A stretch of DNA of 6,096 bases from an uncultured bacterium (lineage in GTDB: Bacteria; Bacteroidota; Bacteroidia; CAILMK01): contig CAILMK010000253.1 of assembly GCA_903835275.1 (NCBI GenBank), positions 1-6,096 of the forward strand, written 5' to 3'. Shown in pieces: positions 1-4,602 of this stretch; within the stretch, counting starts at the first letter, position 1; each line of letters starts with the position of its first letter. The position numbers and the translations under genes are program-made. The notes below the pieces were generated by a model that had not been told where the DNA came from, searched no databases, and saw nothing but the letters and a program-made list of their open reading frames with translations.

Positions 1-404
1 AAACCCCAGAATTTATCACGCTCGCCAAAATTTACAGGACCTTCCATGGCCTGCATTCCGCGATCTGCCAGCCATTTTTTACAGGCATCAAAAAGCATGA
101 AGGCCGCTTTTTTATCATTAATACATTCAAAAAATCCCATGCCACCACAAGGGTATTCCATGGCAGCAATGAGTTTATTATTTACAAATGCAGTTACGCG
201 GCCTATGCAATTTCCAACATCATCCACCAGTATCCAGCGGATGGCTTCTCCATCGGTAAATGATGGATTTTTTTCAGGGTCAAAAACACCTTCAATATCC
301 TTTTCAAGCGGCGGAATCCATTTGGAAATATCCTTATAGATAGCAAAAGGCAGCTTGTGGAACTGCTTTTTTGTTTCTGTATCTTTTACCTCTATAAGTT
401 TCAT
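1..404 (-). CDS. GNAT-fold N-acetyltransferase-like protein (YghO-like), N-terminal part
   Basis: This is a partial gene: 134 complete codons are visible and the C-terminus lies beyond the left edge. The protein starts MKLIEVKDTETKKQFHKLPF and contains WIPPLEKDIEGVFDP (about residues 30-44), GEAIRWILVDDVGNCIGRVTAF, GGMGFFECINDKKAAFMLFD and, at the edge, EGPVNFGERDKFWG. I recognise this pattern from a GNAT-related family common in Bacteroidota and resembling E. coli YghO. The substrate is not known to me, and the acetyl-CoA binding loop would lie in or beyond the missing part. ATG at 404 is chosen because the ATG 14 bases upstream, out of frame, hits a stop after three more codons. The gene is divergent from the SDR gene with a 77-bp gap. 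A weak minus-strand -7 candidate (TATCTTCG) lies near 465-472. Coding status is firm from the family match; the enzymatic role is inferred from the fold. Confidence 0.78.
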   Translation of the reverse strand, partial: MKLIEVKDTETKKQFHKLPFAIYKDISKWIPPLEKDIEGVFDPEKNPSFTDGEAIRWILVDDVGNCIGRVTAFVNNKLIAAMEYPCGGMGFFECINDKKAAFMLFDACKKWLADRGMQAMEGPVNFGERDKFWG

Positions 405-428
405 AATTTTTTCATCTCGTCCCTCGTC

Positions 429-460
429 TTTCGCCACTCGCCCCTTTTTGCGTAATTTTG
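429..460 (+). promoter_or_regulatory. Bacteroidota-type promoter for the SDR gene
   Basis: TAATTTTG at 453-460 is an exact match to the Bacteroidota -7 consensus TAnnTTTG. TTTC at 429-432 sits 20 bases upstream, at the usual -33 distance, and differs from TTTG at one base. The predicted transcript would start near 467, giving a leader of only about 15 nt before the TTG start at 482. The same TAATTTTGCAC string occurs upstream of RibBA. Confidence 0.55.
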
Positions 461-481
461 CACGAAGATATACAATAGACA

Positions 482-1297
482 TTGAACTCACTTAAAGGTA
501 AAACAGCTATTATCACCGGAGCCTCCTCAGGAATAGGCAAAGCGTGCGCCATTGCATTGGCAAATGAGGGCGCGGATGTAGTTCTTGCTGCCCGAGATAT
601 GGAGAAACTTCAACAAGTGGCTGATGAGTGTGCCAAAGCCGGCGTTAAGGCAATTTCTATAAAGGCGGACGTAGCCAGCGAGGCTGATTGCCATAAACTC
701 ATTGACGCGGCTGTTTCCCAATTCGGGAAGATTGATATTCTCATAAATAATGCAGGGATGAGTATGCGCGCCACATTTGAGGAAGTGGACCTGAGCGTAA
801 TGAAAAAACTCATGGATGTCAATTTCTGGGGAACTGTGTATTGTACCAAGTTTGCCCTTCCTTACCTGCTTAAAAGCAAAGGGTCTGTCGTAGGAATTTC
901 CTCCATTGCCGGATATAAAGGATTGCCGGCACGTGCAGGATATTCAGCATCCAAATTCGCAATGAATGGTTTTCTGGAAACCCTCAGGATTGAGAATATG
1001 AAAAAGGGCTTGCATGTCCTTATCTGCGCTCCCGGATTTACTGCATCCAATATTCGCAATACGGCATTAACCAAAGACGGTTCCGCTCAATCTGAATCTC
1101 CCTTGGATGAAAGCAAACTGATGACTGCCGAGCAGGTAGCTGCTGAAGTTATTTCCGGCATTAAAAAAAGAAAGAAGATACTTACGCTTACTTTTATTGG
1201 AAAACTTACTGTGCTGCTCAATAAATTCATCCCGTCTTTCATGGATGGAATGGTGTACAACCGCATGGCAAAAGAACCCGATAGTCCTTTGAAATAA
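482..1297 (+). CDS. Short-chain dehydrogenase/reductase (SDR family oxidoreductase)
   Basis: A 271-residue classical SDR, a cytoplasmic NAD(P)-dependent oxidoreductase. Visible motifs in order are the Rossmann dinucleotide site TGASSGIG (12-19), R38 after the second strand (often seen with NADP(H) preference), D63-V64, NNAG (89-92), N114, catalytic S141 and the Y154-xxx-K158 pair (YSASK), and PG at 184-185. The full N-S-Y-K tetrad is present, so the enzyme should be active. The C-terminal tail (about 225-271) is basic then hydrophobic (KKRKKILTLTFIGKLTVLLN), which may bind a membrane or lipid substrate; this is inference. The start must be TTG at 482: an in-frame TAG lies at 476-478, and the first in-frame ATG (599) would remove the cofactor motif. 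No good Shine-Dalgarno is seen. The substrate cannot be named; lipid or carbonyl reductase roles are possible. Confidence 0.93.
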   Translation: MNSLKGKTAIITGASSGIGKACAIALANEGADVVLAARDMEKLQQVADECAKAGVKAISIKADVASEADCHKLIDAAVSQFGKIDILINNAGMSMRATFEEVDLSVMKKLMDVNFWGTVYCTKFALPYLLKSKGSVVGISSIAGYKGLPARAGYSASKFAMNGFLETLRIENMKKGLHVLICAPGFTASNIRNTALTKDGSAQSESPLDESKLMTAEQVAAEVISGIKKRKKILTLTFIGKLTVLLNKFIPSFMDGMVYNRMAKEPDSPLK

Positions 1298-1320
1298 AAG
1301 GCTGTAAGGCTTTGAGCTAA

Positions 1321-1352
1321 GTCCCCCTTTGAAGGGGGCAGGGGGGATGACA
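1321..1352 (+). repeat. Left inverted repeat of the DUF559 unit
   Basis: The arm starts GTCCCCCTTTGAAGGGGG and ends GATGACA. It contains a palindrome (CCCCCTT / AAGGGGG, 1323-1338) followed by a third G-run (1341-1346). It overlaps the DUF559 start: the last G-run is placed like a Shine-Dalgarno and the ATG at 1347-1349 is inside the repeat. Confidence 0.85.
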
Positions 1353-1757
1353 AAACGGAATAACAAGGTGATACACGAAAACAATAAATACAATAGGGGT
1401 CTTAAAAGTTATGCCCGTGAGCATCGTAATGAAAGCACAAAGGCGGAAATCCGTTTATGGACTGAGCTTTTACGCAATAAACAGATGCTTGGTTATTCTT
1501 TCCTCCGTCAGCGTCCGATTGGAAAATATATTGTAGATTTTTTCTCAAAGGATTTGAATCTTGCCATTGAAACTGACGGATTGACTCATCATGATGAAGA
1601 GGTTGTGAAGAATGATCTCCAAAAGGAAAATTATCTTATTGAAAATGGATATTCCTTGTTGAGGTTTCAGGACGATGATGTGATGAATAATCTAGATAAC
1701 ATCAGAAGAGCTATTGAAAGTTGGATAAATGATTGGAAAGAGAAAAACGGTTTGTAG
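1347..1757 (+). CDS. DUF559 domain protein (Vsr/PD-(D/E)XK nuclease-like)
   Basis: A 136-residue protein that is almost entirely one DUF559 domain, a family related to very-short-patch repair (Vsr-like) endonucleases. Motifs are NESTKAEIRLW (29-38, with E34), FLRQRPIGKYIVDF (52-65, with D64), the E75-T-D77-G motif followed by H81-H82, D90, and the closing LLRF (104-107). The acidic and histidine positions usual for the family are kept, so the domain looks intact. ATG at 1347 is preferred to the in-frame TTG at 1329, which lies in the palindrome and would add six residues encoded by the repeat (MKGAGG). The gene sits alone between inverted repeats and probably relies on read-through from the SDR gene, since no separate promoter is evident. 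Its cellular role is unknown; action on the flanking repeats is an attractive but untested idea. Confidence 0.9.
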   Translation: MTKRNNKVIHENNKYNRGLKSYAREHRNESTKAEIRLWTELLRNKQMLGYSFLRQRPIGKYIVDFFSKDLNLAIETDGLTHHDEEVVKNDLQKENYLIENGYSLLRFQDDDVMNNLDNIRRAIESWINDWKEKNGL

Positions 1758-1773
1758 CTCTTTTAAAAATACC

Positions 1774-1804
1774 TGTCATCCCCCTGCCCCCTTCAAAGGG
1801 GGAC
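1774..1804 (-). repeat. Right inverted repeat of the DUF559 unit
   Basis: The reverse complement of 1774-1804 equals the left arm (1321-1352) except for five instead of six G in the last G-run. It lies 16 bp after the DUF559 stop. Its CCCCCT...AGGGGG hairpin could also slow transcription, but no T-run follows it on the plus strand. A small TGCGC-TTC-GCGCA hairpin (1805-1817) adjoins it. Confidence 0.85.
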
Positions 1805-1839
1805 TGCGCTTCGCGCAAACAGCAAATGAATTTACCCAC

Positions 1840-1865
1840 AAAAAAAACCCGGCTTACGGGCCAGG
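1840..1865 (-). terminator. Rho-independent terminator of small gene copy 1
   Basis: Read on the minus strand, CCTGGC, loop CCGTAA, GCCGGG (one T-G pair) is followed directly by eight T (1847-1840). It ends the transcript about 30 nt after the small ORF stop. On the plus strand no T-run follows, so the polarity is minus. Confidence 0.75.
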
Positions 1866-1895
1866 GCTGAATTATATAAACAAACATGAAAAGAC

Positions 1896-1991
1896 TTAGT
1901 TATTTGCAGGAACTGCGATCAAAGCTGCCTTGGCAAGTTTCCTTTGGCGAATAGTTCTAACTGCGAATCCGATTATCATTAGAGTTATCAT
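1896..1991 (-). CDS. Unrecognised 31-residue small protein, copy 1
   Basis: A 31-codon ORF ending in TAA. The peptide starts MITLMIIGFAV, has a basic stretch with R12, R15, R17, K18 and K21, and ends VPANN. It has no acidic residue, so the net charge is about +5. The short hydrophobic N-terminus followed by basic residues suggests a membrane-associated or amphipathic peptide; that is inference. AAGGA lies five bases before the ATG, an in-frame TAA lies 15 bases before the ATG, a promoter-like pair lies just upstream, and a terminator follows. The same peptide is encoded at 4283-4378 with two synonymous differences (V11 GTT/GTA, N30 AAT/AAC). I do not recognise the family. Alternatives are a small RNA with a fortuitous ORF, or a type I toxin-like peptide. 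Confidence 0.6.
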   Translation of the reverse strand: MITLMIIGFAVRTIRQRKLAKAALIAVPANN

Positions 1992-2014
1992 TGTTCCTTG
2001 CGTTTATTGTGATT

Positions 2015-2045
2015 CAAAGATGCGACGACTTGGAGTCCGAAAAAA
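2015..2045 (-). promoter_or_regulatory. Promoter of small gene copy 1
   Basis: On the minus strand, CATCTTTG (2022-2015) matches TAnnTTTG except for its first base, and TTTT (2045-2042) lies 19 bases upstream at the -33 position. The predicted leader is about 17 nt. The -7 box and the T-run are identical in copy 2 while the spacer differs at 5 of 10 positions with length kept at 19, as expected of a working promoter. Confidence 0.5.
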
Positions 2046-2144
2046 GCCGGAATTAATGAACGGGGGAATTGGATTAATAAACGGAGGAACCAATTGAATA
2101 AAATGTACCGACCTTTGATTTACTAACTTTAAAAGCTTACTTGT

Positions 2145-4022
2145 ATGAAAAGGGCTATTATTCTGGGCTTTACGCTGTGTTTAACATATTGCATAAATGC
2201 GCAAATCACAACTAACTTTACTATAAACACTAAAAAAGACCGCAAACCCATCAGTCCGTATATTTATGGATCAAACGGGCAAAGTCCGGACAGGGATGAG
2301 AATATTACGGCACGTCGCCTGGGCGGAAACCGCTTGACGAGCTATAACTGGGAAAATAATTTCTCAAATGCGGGCTCCGATTATATCAACGAGAGTGACA
2401 ATTATATGCCTTATATATTAGGGCTTTCATTGGGTCAGTATCTCACTCCGAACAGTGTATTGAAAACCTTCCATGATACAACCGTTGCCATGAATTGTTA
2501 TGGCTTACTGACTCTTCCTATGGCGGGTTATGTAGCACGTGACGGTGCAGGAGTTGTCACAGCATCTCAAACTGCACCTTCATCGCGTTGGAGGCAAGTA
2601 GTCAATCAAAAAGGATCTGCCTTTTCATTGACTCCGGATACCGCGGATAAATTTGTCTATGTGGATGAATGTATGAATAACCTGATCAATAAATATGGAA
2701 AATCGTCCACTTCAACAGGTGTCCGCGGATATGAAATGGATAATGAATGGGCCTTATGGAAAGCAGGGGATTCACTAATGCATCCCAAACAGCCGACTGT
2801 CGAGGAAGCAATCAGGAAAGCAGTGGCATTATCCTCTACAATAAAAAAGATGGATTCTACCGCGGAAGTTTTCGGTCCGGTAGATTACGGATATACTTCA
2901 TTTCTATCTTTTCAATTTGCACCTGACATGAGCAGTTATTCCACGTATGGAAATTTCGCTTACGCTTTTTTACACGGTATGAAACATGCATCCGATTCAT
3001 TGAAACATCGTCTGCTGGATGTGTTTGATGTGCATTGGTATTCTGAAGCAGGAGGATTGGATAATACCAATACCTGGCAGGGAGTAACATCCGGGGTGAA
3101 TGACCGCGGCGTTGCCATTGCACGTATGGAGGCGCCGCGCACTTTGTGGGATTCCTCCTACGTGGAAAACAGCTGGATAGGGCAGTATTACAGTCCATGT
3201 GTTTATATCAAGGCATTGCAAAAGGGAATTGACTCCTATTATCCGGGAACAAAACTTGGATTTACTGAATTTGGATACGGTGGCGAGGATCATATTTCCG
3301 GTGGAATAGCCGTGGCAGATGTATTGGGTATTTTCGGAAAATACGGAATTTATTTTGGCTCCATCTGGGGACCGATCAATCAATATATTTCATCAGCGTA
3401 TAAGATATATAGAAATTATGATGGCAAGAACAGCACATTCGGCGGAACACATATTTATGCTTCTACCAATGATAACAGGACATCATCCATTTATTCCTCG
3501 CTTCAAAATAATGACAGCACTGTGATAAATATCATTGCAATGAATAAAGACTACGATTCATCCCTGAATGCAAATTTCACTATTACGTCAGATACTAAAT
3601 TTACCAAAGCCGATATTTATGCATTTACATCTGCTGATACGCTGATTCATCATATAGGAAGTATCAAAAATATCAGCGGTAATCACTTTACTTATTCTAT
3701 TCCTAAACTTAGTGTATATCATTTTATTCTTTCAGGGGATTCAGTTATTAATGCTGTCAATAAAGAGAAAGTTAGTGATGACAACGGAATAGCAATTTCA
3801 CCAAATCCTTCCTCCGGAATTTTCAGCATCAGGTCCACTGAACCCATGGGGCAAAAAATCCTTGTAACAGATCTGACAGGAAGAGTGATTCTATCATCGC
3901 TTATTTCAACAGATCATGCGTATGAGACGACTGTTAATTTACAAAACCAACCCTCAGGATTTTATCTGATTCATATCATCAGCTCCAAAGGAGAATTGGT
4001 GAGGAAGCTGGTGAAGGAATAA
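2145..4022 (+). CDS. Secreted GH44 endoglucanase/xyloglucanase with T9SS sorting domain
   Basis: A 625-residue secreted glycoside hydrolase of family 44, whose members cleave internal beta-1,4 bonds in cellulose-like glucans, xyloglucan or mannan. A signal peptide covers residues 1-19 (cleavage likely INA|Q). The TIM barrel (about 21-435) shows PYIYGSN (38-44), RRLGGNRLTSYNWENN (57-72), DNE with acid/base E201, DVHWYSEAGG (295-304), APRTLWD and the nucleophile motif GFTEFGYGG with E375. A beta-sandwich (about 436-530) follows. Residues about 549-625 are a type A C-terminal sorting domain (ISPNPSSG, VTDLTGR, PSGFYLIHI, ending LVRKLVKE), so the protein should cross the outer membrane by type IX secretion and be surface-bound or released. 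Both catalytic residues are present; W202 follows the acid/base where I recall proline being usual. ATG 2145 directly precedes the signal peptide. No Shine-Dalgarno is seen; TAACTTTA (2124-2131) is a weak -7 candidate. Cys16 is not in a good lipobox. Confidence 0.93.
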   Translation: MKRAIILGFTLCLTYCINAQITTNFTINTKKDRKPISPYIYGSNGQSPDRDENITARRLGGNRLTSYNWENNFSNAGSDYINESDNYMPYILGLSLGQYLTPNSVLKTFHDTTVAMNCYGLLTLPMAGYVARDGAGVVTASQTAPSSRWRQVVNQKGSAFSLTPDTADKFVYVDECMNNLINKYGKSSTSTGVRGYEMDNEWALWKAGDSLMHPKQPTVEEAIRKAVALSSTIKKMDSTAEVFGPVDYGYTSFLSFQFAPDMSSYSTYGNFAYAFLHGMKHASDSLKHRLLDVFDVHWYSEAGGLDNTNTWQGVTSGVNDRGVAIARMEAPRTLWDSSYVENSWIGQYYSPCVYIKALQKGIDSYYPGTKLGFTEFGYGGEDHISGGIAVADVLGIFGKYGIYFGSIWGPINQYISSAYKIYRNYDGKNSTFGGTHIYASTNDNRTSSIYSSLQNNDSTVINIIAMNKDYDSSLNANFTITSDTKFTKADIYAFTSADTLIHHIGSIKNISGNHFTYSIPKLSVYHFILSGDSVINAVNKEKVSDDNGIAISPNPSSGIFSIRSTEPMGQKILVTDLTGRVILSSLISTDHAYETTVNLQNQPSGFYLIHIISSKGELVRKLVKE

Positions 4023-4026
4023 ATTT

Positions 4027-4136
4027 TTCCCAGCGGAGTCTCTCGAAGTATGGATTGTGAGATGGCGAGGACTCCGCGTGCATTTCGCAGAGTCCCGCTG
4101 TTCTCAATGCCCGCCCTTCCGGAGACTCTGCTGGAA
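4027..4136. repeat. Multi-hairpin inverted-repeat element after the GH44 gene
   Basis: The outer arms are TTCCCAGCGGAGTCTC (4027-4042) and GAGACTCTGCTGGAA (4122-4136), inverted copies with two differences (one a missing C). An inner hairpin pairs GGACTCcGCG (4069-4078) with CGCaGAGTCC (4086-4095) around a 7-nt loop. The arms all carry variants of the same GGAGACTC/GCTGG words. It starts five bases after the GH44 stop codon and codes for nothing I can see; it is probably a dispersed palindromic repeat. Confidence 0.7.
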
Positions 4137-4144
4137 CAATAAAT

Positions 4145-4163
4145 AAAAAATCGAAGATTTTTT
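4145..4163. terminator. A/T-rich bidirectional hairpin, possible GH44 terminator
   Basis: AAAAAATC, loop GAA, GATTTTTT forms an 8-bp stem with a T-run on both strands. The stem has only two G/C pairs, so termination would be weak alone; the stronger hairpins at 4027-4136 just before it may help define the GH44 mRNA end. Confidence 0.4.
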
Positions 4164-4165
4164 AA

Positions 4166-4210
4166 CTCCTCCCCTGTTTTTAGGGGAGGTGCCCGAAGGC
4201 TGGAGGGGTT
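4166..4210. repeat. G/C-run palindromic repeat (no ORF)
   Basis: CCTCCCCT (4168-4175) pairs with AGGGGAGG (4182-4189), and a third G-run, TGGAGGGGTT (4201-4210), follows after a GCCCGAAGGC hairpin (4191-4200). The plan of hairpin plus extra G-run is the same as in the DUF559 terminal repeats, although the sequence differs. AACTCCTCCCC (4164-4174) can alternatively pair with the last G-run. The element abuts the small-gene repeat at 4212. Confidence 0.7.
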
Positions 4211-4218
4211 ATACCCAC

Positions 4219-4248
4219 AAAAAAAACCCGGAACTTACGGGCTCCGGG
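4219..4248 (-). terminator. Rho-independent terminator of small gene copy 2
   Basis: On the minus strand CCCGGA (4248-4243) and TCCGGG (4232-4227) form a 6-bp stem around a 10-nt loop containing CCGTAA, followed by eight T (4226-4219). The stem differs in sequence from copy 1 but both arms have changed so that pairing is kept. Confidence 0.78.
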
Positions 4249-4282
4249 CTGTGAAACTATATTATAAACAAATATGAAGAGC

Positions 4283-4378
4283 TTAGTTGTTTGCAGGAAC
4301 TGCGATCAAAGCTGCCTTGGCAAGTTTCCTTTGGCGAATAGTTCTTACTGCGAATCCGATTATCATTAGAGTTATCAT
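4283..4378 (-). CDS. Unrecognised 31-residue small protein, copy 2
   Basis: This copy encodes exactly the same 31 residues as 1896-1991, starting MITLMIIGFAV and ending VPANN. The 23-nt stretch before the ATG, including AAGGA and the in-frame upstream TAA, is identical in both copies. The two nucleotide differences in the ORF are third-position changes at V11 and N30. The gene is convergent with GH44 and has its own promoter and terminator, so it is an independent transcription unit of roughly 170-180 nt. I cannot assign a function. A plus-strand frame is also open across this region and the two strands share third codon positions, so synonymy alone does not prove the strand; promoter, ribosome site and terminator polarity favour minus. 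Confidence 0.6.
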   Translation of the reverse strand: MITLMIIGFAVRTIRQRKLAKAALIAVPANN

Positions 4379-4401
4379 TGTTCCTTGCGTTTATTGTGAT
4401 T

Positions 4402-4432
4402 CAAAGATGCGACGAGATGGCACCCGAAAAAA
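4402..4432 (-). promoter_or_regulatory. Promoter of small gene copy 2
   Basis: CATCTTTG (4409-4402, minus) and TTTT (4432-4429) with a 19-base spacer, the same layout as copy 1 but with a diverged spacer sequence. The predicted leader of about 17 nt contains the AAGGA ribosome site. Confidence 0.5.
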
Positions 4433-4472
4433 GCCGGAATTAAGGAACGGGGGAATTGGATTAATGAACGGC

Positions 4473-4519
4473 GATTGATGTACGATTTACTCCGCCGCGG
4501 CGGATTGGATGTACGATTT
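4473..4519. repeat. Short direct repeats around a GC-rich palindrome
   Basis: GATTGATGTACGATTT (4473-4488) recurs as GATTGGATGTACGATTT (4503-4519), one base apart in length. Between them lies the perfect 14-bp palindrome TCCGCCGCGGCGGA (4491-4504), much richer in GC than its surroundings. This could be a small palindrome insertion with duplicated flanks or part of a dispersed repeat. Confidence 0.65.
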
Positions 4520-4591
4520 GTAGAGACGTAATATATTACGTCTCAATTCACGTCCAGATTCTATTAGCCGTTGCATGCAACGGCTCTACAA
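4518..4591. repeat. Composite palindromic repeat with outer inverted repeats
   Basis: The outer arms TTGTAGAGACG (4518-4528) and CGGCTCTACAA (4581-4591) are inverted with 10 of 11 matches. Inside are two perfect palindromes: 22 bp at 4523-4544 (half-arm GAGACGTAATA) and 20 bp at 4566-4585 (half-arm AGCCGTTGCA). The second starts 17 bases past the RibBA stop (minus strand) and could protect or end that mRNA, although no T-run follows. Confidence 0.75.
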
Positions 4592-4602
4592 TAACCCAAT
4601 GA

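Larger units (their letters stand above)
1321..1804 (+). mobile_element. Inverted-repeat-bounded DUF559 unit
   Basis: A 484-bp unit made of a single DUF559 gene between terminal inverted repeats (1321-1352 and 1774-1804). The arms are identical except for one extra G in the left arm. The left end lies 23 bp after the SDR stop codon. No transposase and no clear target-site duplication is visible; the flanks share only a loose AGC..A similarity. I infer a non-autonomous or REP-like dispersed unit, not a classical insertion sequence. Confidence 0.55.
1833..2084 (-). repeat. Direct repeat copy 1 (252 bp) carrying a small gene
   Basis: This copy matches 4212-4471 in the same orientation. From 1877 to 2084 I count about eleven substitutions and one single-base indel over 208 bp; the terminator end (1848-1876) differs more by indels. 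Conserved blocks are the A-run and hairpin, the 31-codon ORF with its leader, and the -7 box. The bases between the -33 and -7 boxes differ at 5 of 10 positions. The outer part (2051-2084) holds two similar sub-repeats, AATTAATGAACGGG and GATTAATAAACGG. Confidence 0.92.
4212..4471 (-). repeat. Direct repeat copy 2 (260 bp) carrying a small gene
   Basis: Same unit and orientation as 1833-2084; with that copy it brackets the GH44 gene. It is 8 bp longer, all from small indels around the terminator and the 3' untranslated part. Its inner edge abuts the G/C-run repeat (4166-4210), as copy 1 lies 28 bp from the DUF559 right repeat. Confidence 0.92.

Noticed and set aside
46..339. Plus-strand 97-codon ORF at the left edge.
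   Set aside because: The minus strand here encodes a recognisable GNAT/YghO-like protein in one open frame to the edge; the plus ORF is its shadow.
1321..2084. CRISPR array or tandem repeats made of the G/C-run elements and the 252-bp repeat.
   Set aside because: The copies are few, inverted or far apart, and have no regular spacers; no cas gene is present.
2145..2210. Lipoprotein signal in the GH44 protein because of Cys16.
   Set aside because: The residues before the cysteine are L-T-Y, which does not fit the lipobox (small residue needed before Cys), and the T9SS tail gives a different anchoring route.
2857..3383. Several minus-strand ORFs within the GH44 gene.
   Set aside because: They overlap the conserved GH44 barrel in other frames, have no ribosome site or domain, and match no family I know.
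4287..4478. Plus-strand ORF of 63 codons across small-gene copy 2 (also open, without a start, in copy 1).
   Set aside because: It begins with TTG directly after a TAG. The matching position in copy 1 is TTA, so no start exists there. Substitutions between copies upstream of the small gene change several residues (for example Leu/Asp, Val/Thr, Met/Arg). Terminator, ribosome site and promoter point to the minus strand.
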